Of a DNA stretch of 48,931 nt, positions 8,831 through 17,992 are shown piece by piece. The stretch is from positions 1 to 48,931 of the forward strand of contig JBAZZY010000020.1 of NCBI GenBank assembly GCA_041658565.1. Direction: 5' to 3'. Origin of the DNA: Actinomycetota bacterium (lineage in GTDB: Bacteria; Actinomycetota; AC-67). The first letter of the stretch is position 1, and each line of letters begins with the position of its first letter. The position numbers were made by a program, and so were the translations under genes. Under the pieces are notes generated by a model that was not told the origin of the DNA, did no database searches, and worked only from the letters and a program-made list of their open reading frames with translations.

Positions 8831-10816
8831 TCATGCCGCACCAACGCTTTGAATAGAGCACAAGACCTCGACTCGGGTCCCGCCTCCCTGCACTCCGGAC
8901 ACCGAGATGCCGGCGCCGATTCGCGCCGCGCGCTCCCGCATCGCCGTCAACCCGAGACCGTTCCCCATCCCGGCACCATCCGGCATCCCGACCCCGTTGT
9001 CTTCGACCGCGAGACGAAGCCTCTCGCCGCTCGCCGAAAGGACCACGCGAATCCGGGTCGCCCGGGCGTGACGCAATGCGTTCGACACCCCCTCCTGCGC
9101 GATGCGAAACACCTCCGCCTCGACCTCGGGACGAACATGCACCGGACCGACGGCATCGAACAGGATTTCAGGGCCGCCGATTCCGCGCAGATCGCGCAGG
9201 TATGCGCCCAACGACCGCGCAAGTCCGTCCGTCGACACCGGCGAACGCAAACCCCCAATCATCCCCCGCACATCCTCACCGGCTCGATCCACCACGCGAG
9301 ATAGCCGGTTGATCGCCGACCGAACATCTTCGTCGGCGATGCCTCCGTACCGCGACATGAAGTCCAACTCAAGGCGGAGATGCGTAAGCGCCTGTGCGAC
9401 ACCGTCGTGCAGCTCGCGCGCCAGCCGTCGTCTTTCCTCGTCGATCGACAGTTCCCGTACGCGCCCGAACAACTGAGCGTTCTCGATCGCAACGGCGGTT
9501 TCGTCGGCCAGTTGTTGCACGAACATGCGATTCCGCTCGTGGTGAGCCTCGTCCGGACAAGCACACACGATGACCCCCAGCAGGACTCCATCACGACGCA
9601 GAGGAGCAAAGACATAGCAGTCGTGCGCACCGAGCGACTCGGTCCGCTCCGGCGGCAACGCCGCTCCCGGGATGAATCCCGCCGCGTGCCACTGAAGCGG
9701 CTGAAGGGACATCGTCTCCGCCCAGCCGGCGAGTACCTCCGGGCGCGGGAAGCCAAATGAGGACGCGATGCCGAAGTTACCTGCGTCACTGATCGCGATG
9801 AGGCCGGCCGGCGCGCGCAGCACCTCGCGCACCTCGGACATGACCGCCGAAGCGATCGCCCCTACCTCGAGACTCTCCGGAACGGCGCGCGCAATCCGGT
9901 AGAGGGTGGACAGAACGCGGTTGGCCTCGGCGAGCGTCTCCATCCCCTCAGGGTCCGACGCGCGACGAACGCTGCGCGCCAGTCCGCCGGCCAGACCCCC
10001 CAGCACGAACGCGACGCACCAGGCCGCCGCTTCGTATGCGTGCAGCGACCGGGCAAAGACCTGCGAGCCGATGTCGTACATGGCTCCCGACGCTGCCAGA
10101 GCACCGGCGAAGGCACCGCCCGCAACGCCGTACGACACTCCCGCTCCGATGACGGCGACAAGAGCGAACGGCGCATAGTTGCTCGCAAGGCCACCGGTCA
10201 GCCCGACCAGGATCCCGCCGATCACGACGTCGGCCGCAGAGGCTGCGCGCGCCGGTCGGATGAAGATCCGCAACGCCACGTACGCAAACGCGACGGCGAG
10301 AATCGTTCCCCGCCAGCGCCCCGCGCTGCTCGAGGTCAATTCCAAGACGGCGGCCAGCGCGACGGCGCCGATGCGCGCGGCGTCCAACGCCCAGGGCGGA
10401 CGCGACCGGCGCTGAATCGACTCGGCCGGAGCCTCCTCCACCCCAAGCGCGCGCCGGATCATTCCACGCACTTCGGACGGCAAGTACGGACGGATCAGCA
10501 CGCCGACAACGCCGTCGGGCGGCGACTCCGCGTCTCCCGGCCCTTGTCGGACGCCGATCACTTTGGTCGCTCCCGGCACCGCGGGCGCGTCCCTCCGGTC
10601 CAGATCTACCAAAAGGACATCGGGCGGGGATGTCGCACCGGTACCGGCCCCCTCGAGCACCTCTTCGACGACGGCCCTGGGGAACAGCCGCTGAACAAGG
10701 AATGCAAGATACGGATCGGGATCGGCAATCATGATTCGAAAGGAACCGGGCGAAAGAGGCGCTACGGGCGCGCGGGTGGCGAGCAGTTCTACTCCAGCCG
10801 ACTCGTGCACGGACAC
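8831..10816 (-). CDS. NarX/DesK-type sensor histidine kinase with degenerate N-terminal receiver, membrane block and GAF domain
   Basis: 661 residues. Residues about 26-128 look like a receiver (RIMIADPDP, then LLVDLD near 72) but with Arg in IRPYLP where the conserved Lys is expected. Residues 143-285 hold several membrane helices. About 314-450 fits a GAF domain. HisKA_3 has the phosphoacceptor His470 (RELHDGVAQAL). The ATP-binding domain follows with NALRHA, VEDNGVGM and GLGLTAMRERA. It signals to the LuxR-type regulator encoded downstream. The input could be a membrane or redox signal; no ligand can be read. The receiver-like head on a NarX-type kinase is unusual. Confidence 0.92.
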   Translation of the reverse strand: MSVHESAGVELLATRAPVAPLSPGSFRIMIADPDPYLAFLVQRLFPRAVVEEVLEGAGTGATSPPDVLLVDLDRRDAPAVPGATKVIGVRQGPGDAESPPDGVVGVLIRPYLPSEVRGMIRRALGVEEAPAESIQRRSRPPWALDAARIGAVALAAVLELTSSSAGRWRGTILAVAFAYVALRIFIRPARAASAADVVIGGILVGLTGGLASNYAPFALVAVIGAGVSYGVAGGAFAGALAASGAMYDIGSQVFARSLHAYEAAAWCVAFVLGGLAGGLARSVRRASDPEGMETLAEANRVLSTLYRIARAVPESLEVGAIASAVMSEVREVLRAPAGLIAISDAGNFGIASSFGFPRPEVLAGWAETMSLQPLQWHAAGFIPGAALPPERTESLGAHDCYVFAPLRRDGVLLGVIVCACPDEAHHERNRMFVQQLADETAVAIENAQLFGRVRELSIDEERRRLARELHDGVAQALTHLRLELDFMSRYGGIADEDVRSAINRLSRVVDRAGEDVRGMIGGLRSPVSTDGLARSLGAYLRDLRGIGGPEILFDAVGPVHVRPEVEAEVFRIAQEGVSNALRHARATRIRVVLSASGERLRLAVEDNGVGMPDGAGMGNGLGLTAMRERAARIGAGISVSGVQGGGTRVEVLCSIQSVGAA

Positions 10817-11050
10817 CGTCCCTCCAGAAGTCGGTCAACCGCCTGCGCCGCGACCCTAAGCGTCCTTCGAAACGAGTTCGGCGCCTCAGAGGCCGCGAGC
10901 GACTTCGATATCACACGTCAACCATGGTCGCCCACGCGGCATCTCCGGCCAATAGCACGAAACTATCAATAGGTATCCGGCCCGTCGTCGTCACGACACC
11001 TGTGCATTTGCGCGATGCGCAAGCGCAGAAGGAGGTTTTGCGGAGTTCGG
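10817..11050. promoter_or_regulatory. Intergenic region upstream of the kinase, with a short palindrome
   Basis: No gene is visible in these 234 bases. They lie downstream of thrB and upstream of the kinase gene, both on the minus strand. A palindrome TTGCGC-GAT-GCGCAA spans 11008-11022. It may be a weak terminator stem for the thr operon or an operator; there is no T-run after it. Confidence 0.4.
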
Positions 11051-11923
11051 CTAACGGACTTCGGCGCGCGCACCACTCGGGTCAATCCGTGCAACCCGGA
11101 CATCCCATCCCGGCTGCACGATCGAACGCGCGAACTCGGCGGCAGCGTCGGCCGCGGCTTCCTCAACGAAGGCGGCCACGCTGGGTCCGGCACCGGACAG
11201 AAAAGCCGCAATCCCCCGATCTCGCAGCGCGCGCACGACCGCCGCTGTGGCGGGCATCAGTTCAAACCTGCTCGGTTGATGCAAGACGTCCTCGGTTGCA
11301 GCAAGCAACACATCGGTCGACCCCGTGGCGAGCGCCGCAACGAGCACGCCGGTGTGCGCCAAGCCTGCTACGGCGTCGGCGCGCGAGACTCTCGGCGACA
11401 GTGCCGCGCGCGCAGCCTCCGTCGACATCGCCTCGGACGCCACACACATCAACACTCGCAGCCCCGCCGGAGGATCGATTCGAACCGTCTGAAGACCCGC
11501 CGTCGCGGTGACCCCGCCGAACAAGCATGGCGCGACGTTGTCGGCGTGGCCCTCGATCGCGACCGCAAACCGGAGCAGATCCTGATCGCTGAGGGCGATG
11601 TCGCACAGAACTCGTCCCGCCACCAGTCCCCCGATGATTGCCGCCGCGCTCGAGCCGAGCCCCCGGCCGAACGGGATCGCGATCCGCTGATGAATGCGGA
11701 CAAACGGCACCTCGCCGGTCACCGATGCGATCGCTTGAGCAACAAGGTTGGATCCGTCGGTCGGCACCGCCTGCGCCCCGGGGCCTTCAGCGGAGATCAA
11801 CAGCGCCGGCGCGCGCTCGACGATGATCTCGTTGTGCCGGTCGAGCGCGAGTCCCAGACAGTCAAACCCGGGGCCTAGGTTCGCAACCGTCGCGGATACG
11901 CGCACCGCGACAGCGTCGGTCAC
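11051..11923 (-). CDS. thrB: Homoserine kinase
   Basis: A 290-residue GHMP-family kinase that phosphorylates L-homoserine with ATP, the step before threonine synthase. The N-terminus VRVSATVANLGPGFDCLGLAL is typical of ThrB, and the glycine-rich ATP loop is PFGRGLGSSAAA. A C-terminal segment GAGPSVAAF also fits the family. The GTG start overlaps the thrC stop by 4 bases (GTGA). It is the last gene of hom-thrC-thrB, so it is cotranscribed with the rest of the threonine branch. Confidence 0.95.
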   Translation of the reverse strand: MTDAVAVRVSATVANLGPGFDCLGLALDRHNEIIVERAPALLISAEGPGAQAVPTDGSNLVAQAIASVTGEVPFVRIHQRIAIPFGRGLGSSAAAIIGGLVAGRVLCDIALSDQDLLRFAVAIEGHADNVAPCLFGGVTATAGLQTVRIDPPAGLRVLMCVASEAMSTEAARAALSPRVSRADAVAGLAHTGVLVAALATGSTDVLLAATEDVLHQPSRFELMPATAAVVRALRDRGIAAFLSGAGPSVAAFVEEAAADAAAEFARSIVQPGWDVRVARIDPSGARAEVR

Positions 11924-12984
11924 AATCCCAACTCCCGCGCGGCGATGTCGGGGTCGGGAGGAATGACGATCGGCTCGGGAGCCCCTGCGATCGCCCAGTC
12001 GGGGTCCTTGAGTCCGTGGCCCGTGAGCACGCAGACAACGGTCGTGTCGGGCGCGATCAATCCTTCGTCGGAAAGGTGCAACAGGCCGGCCACCGACGCG
12101 GCCGAAGCCATCTCCACGAAGACACCCTCACGCGCGAGCATCCGGTAAGCCACCAGGATGTCGCGGTCACTCACCGCGCGGATCGCGCCCTCAGAATCCC
12201 GCGACGCCTCGAGCGCCTGCTGCCAGGACGCGGGATTGCCGATGCGAATCGCGGTCGCAATCGTCGAGGGCTTCTCAACGGGATGACCGAGCACGATCGG
12301 CGCGGCACCGGCGGCCTGGAAACCGAACATCCTCGGCAGAAAGGTGATGTCGCCGGCGTCGCGCGCCTCGCGGTACCCGCGCCAGTACGCCGTGATGTTC
12401 CCGGCGTTGCCGACCGGCATGACGTGATAATCGGGCGCGCGCCCCAGCGAATCGCAGACCTCGAATGCCCCGGTCTTTTGGCCTTCGATCCGGAAAGGAT
12501 TGACCGAGTTCACCAGCGTGACCGGATACCGCTCGACCAGATCGCGCGCCATGTTCAGCGCTTCGTCGAAGTTCCCGGCGACCTGCAACAGGCGCGCGCC
12601 GTGCACCAGCGCTTGGGCCAGCTTCCCGAGAGCGATCTTCCCCTCGGGCACCAGCACCACGCAATCGATCCCGGCCTTCGCTGCATACGCCGCGGCGCTC
12701 GCCGAGGTGTTCCCCGTCGAGGCGCAGATCACAGCCCTCGCGCCCTCTTCGAGCGCCTTGCTGATCGCCACCGTCATTCCGCGGTCCTTGAAGGACCCGG
12801 TCGGGTTCGCACCCTCGTACTTCAAGTAGACGCGCGCGCCGGTGCGCTCGGAAAGCGGACCCGACAAGATCAGCGGCGTACCCCCCTCGCAAAGGGTGAC
12901 CACCGGCGTGTGTTCGGACACCGGCAAGCGATCGCGATACTCCTCGATCACGCCCCGCCAGACACGAGACCCCGGCCGGCTCAC
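11920..12984 (-). CDS. thrC: Threonine synthase
   Basis: A 354-residue PLP enzyme that converts O-phosphohomoserine to threonine. The PLP-binding Lys66 is in TGSFKDRGM, and the phosphate-binding loop resembles VGNAGNITAYW. The length fits the short actinobacterial/Bacillus-type ThrC. The GTG start overlaps the stop of hom by 4 bases, and GGGGAGG inside the end of hom serves as the ribosome site. The stop overlaps thrB, so the whole branch is translationally coupled. Confidence 0.96.
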   Translation of the reverse strand: MSRPGSRVWRGVIEEYRDRLPVSEHTPVVTLCEGGTPLILSGPLSERTGARVYLKYEGANPTGSFKDRGMTVAISKALEEGARAVICASTGNTSASAAAYAAKAGIDCVVLVPEGKIALGKLAQALVHGARLLQVAGNFDEALNMARDLVERYPVTLVNSVNPFRIEGQKTGAFEVCDSLGRAPDYHVMPVGNAGNITAYWRGYREARDAGDITFLPRMFGFQAAGAAPIVLGHPVEKPSTIATAIRIGNPASWQQALEASRDSEGAIRAVSDRDILVAYRMLAREGVFVEMASAASVAGLLHLSDEGLIAPDTTVVCVLTGHGLKDPDWAIAGAPEPIVIPPDPDIAARELGL

Positions 12985-14273
12985 GCCTCCCCGCCTTCGA
13001 CGCGCATAACGCTGGTGATCTTAGTGACGTCGTCCAAACCCTTCAGCGTTCCAAGCGTCGCCTGCAAGTCCTTCTCGAGAGCGCGGTGGGTGATCAGCAC
13101 CAACTGCGCCTGGTCACCGGTCCCTTCCTGCCAAACGCTCTTGATCGACACGTTGTGGTCACCGAAAGCGTGCGCGACCGTTGCAAGGACGCCGGGCCGG
13201 TCGGCCACGTTCAACAAGATGTAGTACTGGGAGTACATCGCCTCGATCGGGCGGATCTTCTTGTCGGTGTAGCAGGTGCAACCGACGCCGCGTCCGCCCG
13301 AGATGATGTTGCGCGCCACGTCGATGATGTCGCCGACGACGCTCGTGCCCGTCGGCCCCCCGCCGGCGCCGCGCCCGTAGAACATCAACTCACCGACGTT
13401 CTCTCCTTCGACGAAGACCGCGTTGAAGTTCTCACGAACGCTCGCAAGGGGGTGGTGGTTCGGGACCATCGCCGGGTGCACGCGCACTGCGATCTCGCCG
13501 TCTTGCTGCTCGGCGATCGCCAGCAGTTTCACCGTGTACCCCAGCCGGCGCGCGAATGCGATGTCCTGCGCAGTGATATCGGCGATGCCCTGGCGGTATA
13601 CGTCACCGGACACCACACGCGCGTTGAACGCGATGCTGGCCAAGATGGCAACCTTCGCGGCAGGGTCGAAGCCCTCGATGTCGGCGCTCGGATCGAGTTC
13701 GGTGTAGCCCAAGCGCTCCGCCTCGGCCAGCGCCTCACCGAACTCCAGCTCCTCTTCCTCCATGCGCGTGAGGATGAAGTTGGTCGTCCCGTTGACGATG
13801 CCCATCACCTTGCGAATGCGTTCGCCGGCCAGCGACTCCTTCAGCGGGTGGATCAGAGGAATCCCCCCGGCCACCGCCGCTTCGAAATACAAATCGAGGC
13901 CCTTCGCGTCGGCGGCCTCAAAAAGCTCCTGCCCGAGCGAAGCGAGCAACTCCTTGTTTGCGGTGATCACGGGTTTGCCGTTGGCAAAGGCCTCAAGGAT
14001 CAGCGATCGCGCAGGCTCGATTCCGCCCATGACCTCGACGACGATGTCGACGTCGGCCCGGTTGACGACTTCGTGCGCGTCGGTCGTGAACAGCGCCTCG
14101 GTCCCGGAAGGGACGTCCCGATCCTTGCTCAAGCTCCGCACGGCGACGGAAACAACCTCGAGATCCGCGCCCACGCGGCGGCGGATGTCCTCAGCGTTTG
14201 TCGCCAGCATGCGCAGCGTTGCCGAGCCGACGATCCCGCATCCAAGCTGGCCGATTCTCAGTGTCTTGTTCAT
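12981..14273 (-). CDS. hom: Homoserine dehydrogenase with ACT domain
   Basis: The start at 14273 gives MNKTLRIGQLGCGIVGS, with the NAD(P)-binding glycine motif right at the N-terminus; an in-frame extension upstream to 14603 is composition noise. The product has 430 residues. The substrate domain includes GIVNGTTNFILTRM and EADPSADIEG-like residues (ELDPSADIEGFD). The C-terminal ACT domain (YYILLNVADRPGVLATVAHAF) is the usual site of threonine feedback inhibition. No clear Shine-Dalgarno sequence precedes the ATG; TATCAT stands about 10 bases upstream, so a near-leaderless transcript is possible. It is the first gene of the threonine operon. Confidence 0.95.
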   Translation of the reverse strand: MNKTLRIGQLGCGIVGSATLRMLATNAEDIRRRVGADLEVVSVAVRSLSKDRDVPSGTEALFTTDAHEVVNRADVDIVVEVMGGIEPARSLILEAFANGKPVITANKELLASLGQELFEAADAKGLDLYFEAAVAGGIPLIHPLKESLAGERIRKVMGIVNGTTNFILTRMEEEELEFGEALAEAERLGYTELDPSADIEGFDPAAKVAILASIAFNARVVSGDVYRQGIADITAQDIAFARRLGYTVKLLAIAEQQDGEIAVRVHPAMVPNHHPLASVRENFNAVFVEGENVGELMFYGRGAGGGPTGTSVVGDIIDVARNIISGGRGVGCTCYTDKKIRPIEAMYSQYYILLNVADRPGVLATVAHAFGDHNVSIKSVWQEGTGDQAQLVLITHRALEKDLQATLGTLKGLDDVTKITSVMRVEGGEA

Positions 14274-14394
14274 CGCCGGCCAATGATACCGGCGCGGAGG
14301 CAAGGCTTCCCTCGTGATACGCGGCGGCCGACCTGGGCCTTGGCGGTCGGGCGAGCCCGGGTCTATGCTCGCGTCCCCAACCGGAAAGGCAACC

Positions 14395-15789
14395 GTGCCC
14401 GAAAGACTCAGCGCACTCGACGCACAATTCCTGCACCTGGAGACCCCCTCGGTCCACATGCACGTCGCCGGACTGGCCGTGCTCGACCCATCCTCGCGGC
14501 CGCAGGGACCCCCGACGCTGGAGTCGATCGAGCAGGTCGTCCGGGATCGGATCCACCTGGTTCCCCGCTTTCGCCAAAAGATCGTGCCCGTCCCGTTCGG
14601 CATCGCGCGCCCGGTCTGGGTCGATGACCCCGAATTCGACCTCGGATTCCACCTGCGGCGCGCGGCTCTGCCTCACCCCGGCGGACGCGCCGAACTCGCG
14701 GACTATGTGCAGAGGGTGTGTTCACGACCCCTGGACCACTCGAAATCCCTGTGGGAGATGTACTTGATCGAGGGCCTGCTGGACGGTTTCCTTGGGCTGC
14801 TGTGGAAGGTGCATCACGCGATGATCGACGGGATGAGCGGCATCGACATCGCCACCGTCTTGCTCGACTTCACCCCTGAGGGGCGGGCCGTCGAAGCCCA
14901 GCCGTGGGCCCCGAAGCCCGAACCCTTGCCGCTTGACCTACTGGTCTCGGCCGTCCGCGAACAGATCGCCAACCCGATTCGCGTGGGAATCGAGACGCTG
15001 GAGACCGTGGTGCGCGCGCCGGCCGCCGCGGCCAAGCAAGCGCAGGCACTCGCCGAAGGAGTCGCGTCGATCGTCGCCGCCGGCAACGCGCCGCAGAGCC
15101 CTTTCAACCGTCCAGTCGGCCCCAACCGCCGCTTCGCGATGACCGAGGCTCCGGTCTGCGATTTCAAGGAGGTCAAGAACGCGCTCGGCGGCACCGTCAA
15201 CGACGTTGTCCTCGCGATCGTCGCGGGGTCGCTGCACAAGTTCCTGACTCATCGAGGCATCCCCACCGACGCTTCGACGACCTTTCGCACCATGGTGCCG
15301 GTCTCGACGCGCGACGACAGCCACCGAATGGCCCTGGGCAACCGCGTCTCAAACATCTTCGTGGATCTTCCGGTCGGCCCGATGGCTCCCGCCGACCGAC
15401 TGAAGGCAATCGTCCAGTTCACCAAAGACCTGAAGTCGTCCCATCAGGCCATCGGAGCTTCCGCGCTGATGGACATCGGCACCTGGGCGCCGCCGACGCT
15501 ACATGCGCTTGCGGCGCGCCTCGCCTCGCGAAGCCGCCTGATCAACCTCGTCGTGTCGAACGTTCCGGGACCGCAGGTTCCTCTGTACCTGGACGGCGCG
15601 CGCGTCCTGACGACGTACCCGATGATGCCGCTCGCCGAGCGATGCGCGTTGTCGATCGCATGCACGAGCCTCGGCGACGTCATGGGATTCGGGATCACCA
15701 CCGATTGGGACACGCTCCCCGACATCGACGTCCTGGCGCGCGGCTTGCAGGAATCCCTGGAAGAGCTGAAGAAAGCGGCGCGCGCCTAG
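14395..15789 (+). CDS. Wax ester synthase/diacylglycerol acyltransferase (WS/DGAT) family protein
   Basis: I place the start at the GTG at 14395, with GGAAAGG just upstream, giving 464 residues beginning VPERLSALDAQFLHLE. The catalytic motif HHAMIDG lies at 140-146, matching HHxxxDG. Other family marks are PLDHSKSLWEMYLIEGL, GNRVSNIFVDLPVG and NLVVSNVPGPQVPLY. These enzymes join acyl-CoA to diacylglycerol or fatty alcohol to make triacylglycerol or wax esters and are common in Actinomycetota. It is divergent from hom, with only 121 bases between starts. Its stop overlaps that of the convergent hydrolase by 4 bases. Confidence 0.93.
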   Translation: MPERLSALDAQFLHLETPSVHMHVAGLAVLDPSSRPQGPPTLESIEQVVRDRIHLVPRFRQKIVPVPFGIARPVWVDDPEFDLGFHLRRAALPHPGGRAELADYVQRVCSRPLDHSKSLWEMYLIEGLLDGFLGLLWKVHHAMIDGMSGIDIATVLLDFTPEGRAVEAQPWAPKPEPLPLDLLVSAVREQIANPIRVGIETLETVVRAPAAAAKQAQALAEGVASIVAAGNAPQSPFNRPVGPNRRFAMTEAPVCDFKEVKNALGGTVNDVVLAIVAGSLHKFLTHRGIPTDASTTFRTMVPVSTRDDSHRMALGNRVSNIFVDLPVGPMAPADRLKAIVQFTKDLKSSHQAIGASALMDIGTWAPPTLHALAARLASRSRLINLVVSNVPGPQVPLYLDGARVLTTYPMMPLAERCALSIACTSLGDVMGFGITTDWDTLPDIDVLARGLQESLEELKKAARA

Positions 15790-16664
15790 CGAATCTGCGA
15801 GGTGCCCAGCCAGCGCTCGATCGCGGCGAGCGTATGCCGGGGGGCTTCGAGTTGCGGGACGTGACCGACGTCGTCGAACACGACGAAGTCCCAGTCCGCG
15901 CGAACGCGCGCCACCGCCTCGGCCGCCGCAAGCGGAACCAAGCGATCTTGGCGACCCATAAGCATCAGCGTCGGCGCAACGACGGCGCGCACCGTGCGCA
16001 GGAACTCGCGGCGCCGCGCGAGCAGACGAACGAGACTTCGCGATGCTTCCAAGAACGCAGGCGTGGTCCACGGTTGGTCCATCCGTTCGCGCATGATCGC
16101 GATCTGCTCGGCGACCACCGCGGGATCGACGCGCCGGTAGTCCACTGTGCACATCTTCAGCCCCTTCATCGCGACGCGCTCCGGACCAACCTTGCGCAAG
16201 CGACGCTGCGCCATCGGAATCCCGGCGGCAGGGATCGCAAACGCGGCGAGGAACTGCGCGCCGGCGCGATCGAACACGTGCGAATACCGCGGCGGCAACG
16301 CGGGATCAACAAGTACCAGCCCTGCCACCGAATCCGGGTGAGCCGCAGCCTGAAGGATCGAGATCGCGCCGCCCATCGAATTCCCGATGAGCACCACCGG
16401 CCGACCGAGCACGGCAAGGACCCGGTTGAGCAAAGCCACGTTGGCCTCGACGGACGCGCTACGCCCTTCCGGCGGCGTGCGACCGAACCCGGCCAAGTCG
16501 ATCGCGTACACGGTCCCGTGTCGGGCGAGGCCGGGAACGATCGGCAACCAGTTGGCGTGGGAGCCGCCGAGTCCGTGCACCAAGACGAACGGCGTTGCGT
16601 CGGGCGGGCCCGGGTACCGCAAGCAGTAGACCCGTCCGCCGGCCTCAATCCAGTTCGATTCCAC
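15786..16664 (-). CDS. Alpha/beta hydrolase
   Basis: A 292-residue alpha/beta-hydrolase-fold protein. The oxyanion region is LVHGLGGSHANW. The nucleophile elbow is GNSMGG with Ser96. An acid residue is likely in MGRQDRLVP, and the His in DVGHVPQLEAP. The substrate cannot be read. Context next to a WS/DGAT gene hints at an esterase or lipase role, but it lies just 7 bases downstream of lysA and may simply ride that operon. The start is GTG. Confidence 0.85.
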   Translation of the reverse strand: MESNWIEAGGRVYCLRYPGPPDATPFVLVHGLGGSHANWLPIVPGLARHGTVYAIDLAGFGRTPPEGRSASVEANVALLNRVLAVLGRPVVLIGNSMGGAISILQAAAHPDSVAGLVLVDPALPPRYSHVFDRAGAQFLAAFAIPAAGIPMAQRRLRKVGPERVAMKGLKMCTVDYRRVDPAVVAEQIAIMRERMDQPWTTPAFLEASRSLVRLLARRREFLRTVRAVVAPTLMLMGRQDRLVPLAAAEAVARVRADWDFVVFDDVGHVPQLEAPRHTLAAIERWLGTSQIR

Positions 16665-16671
16665 GAACCTG

Positions 16672-17976
16672 CTACACGTCCCGCGCGACGAGATCTTCGT
16701 ATGTCTCGCGACGGATCAACGTGCGGGCTTTGCCGTCGCGTACGGCGATCACGGCCGGACGCGGGAACCGATTGTAGTTCGATGCCATCGAGTACCCGTA
16801 CGCCCCGGTCGCGAGAATCGCAAGCAAGTCTCCGCGCTTCACTCCGGCCGGAAGTGGGATATCACGAATGAGCACGTCGCCCTGCTCGCAGTGCGAACCT
16901 GCGATCGTGACCGCGCGCTCGGCCGGTGCGTCGGCCCGGTTCGCAAGAAGGGCTTCGTAGCGCGCGCCGTATAGCGCGGGCCGGATGTTGTCGCTCATCC
17001 CACCGTCCACCGCGACGTAGGTGCGCACCCCCGGAATGTCCTTGACCACGCCGACCCGGTACAGCGTCAGGGTGGAGTTCGCCACCAACCACCGGCCGGG
17101 CTCAACAGCCAAGCGCGGCACGGGCAGGCCGTGGCGGGTCACCTCTTCCTCCAACTTGGCGCGCGCCTCCGCAGCGAAGTGGTCCACGCGCGCCGCGAAA
17201 TCTCCCCGCGTGTAGGCGATCCCCAATCCGCCGCCCAGGTTCAACTCCCGCACGACGTAACCGGCCTGCTCGCGCGCGGCCGCGCAGAACTCAACGAGGA
17301 TCTCGATCGTCTTTAGAAAAGCCTCGACGCCCGTAATGTTGCTTCCGATGTGGGCGTGGAAGCCGGCAACGTCGATGTTCGCCAGGTCGCGCGACAGCTT
17401 CACCGCCTCCAGCGCAGCGCCGCCTTCGATGGACATCCCGAACTTCGAATCCTCCTGGCCGGTCTGGATGTACTCGTGCGTGTGCGCCTCTACGCCCGGA
17501 GTCACCCGCAGCAGCACACACGCGCGCGCGCCGGCCTCCGCCGCCAGGCCGTTGATCCGCTCCAGCTCCTCCAACGAATCCGCCACGATCCGGCCGACGC
17601 CCTTGTCGATCGCCATCGCCAGCTCGTCGTCGCGCTTGTTGTTGCCGTGGAACACGATCCGATCCGGCGGGAACTCGGCCGCAAGCGCGGTGTGCAACTC
17701 ACCGCCGGACGAAACGTCCAGACCAAGTCCTTCCTCGGCGACCATGCGCGCCATCGCGACGCACAAGAATGCCTTTCCCGCGTAGTAAACGTCGGCATCG
17801 GGATAGGCCTCGAGGTAGGCGCGCGCGCGCTCCCGAAAGGTCTGTTCGCACATGACGAACAGCGGCGTCCCAAACTCCTCGGCCAGATCGACCGTGTCGC
17901 ATCCGCCGATCTCGAGGTGGCCGTCGGGGCGAAGGCGCGCGCTGGCCGGCAAGACGTCGCGAAGCGTGTGCGGCAT
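16672..17976 (-). CDS. lysA: Diaminopimelate decarboxylase
   Basis: A 434-residue fold-III PLP enzyme that makes L-lysine from meso-diaminopimelate. The PLP Lys68 is in VYYAGKAF; the barrel shows GFHAHIGSN and NLGGGLGIAY; the C-terminal domain has SHCEQGDVL with the active-site Cys, and ATGAYGYSMASNYN. A GGAGG site precedes the ATG. The stop of argS lies 16 bases upstream, so argS-lysA (and the hydrolase) probably form one transcript, a common actinobacterial arrangement. Confidence 0.96.
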   Translation of the reverse strand: MPHTLRDVLPASARLRPDGHLEIGGCDTVDLAEEFGTPLFVMCEQTFRERARAYLEAYPDADVYYAGKAFLCVAMARMVAEEGLGLDVSSGGELHTALAAEFPPDRIVFHGNNKRDDELAMAIDKGVGRIVADSLEELERINGLAAEAGARACVLLRVTPGVEAHTHEYIQTGQEDSKFGMSIEGGAALEAVKLSRDLANIDVAGFHAHIGSNITGVEAFLKTIEILVEFCAAAREQAGYVVRELNLGGGLGIAYTRGDFAARVDHFAAEARAKLEEEVTRHGLPVPRLAVEPGRWLVANSTLTLYRVGVVKDIPGVRTYVAVDGGMSDNIRPALYGARYEALLANRADAPAERAVTIAGSHCEQGDVLIRDIPLPAGVKRGDLLAILATGAYGYSMASNYNRFPRPAVIAVRDGKARTLIRRETYEDLVARDV

Positions 17977-17992
17977 GTCGGGAAACCTCCGG

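Noticed and set aside
14274..14603. N-terminal extension of homoserine dehydrogenase
   Set aside because: It would place 110 residues of random composition before the Rossmann start and run across the divergent WS/DGAT start.
13086..14627. Plus-strand frame opposite hom
   Set aside because: Shadow of the homoserine dehydrogenase gene; no recognisable domain.
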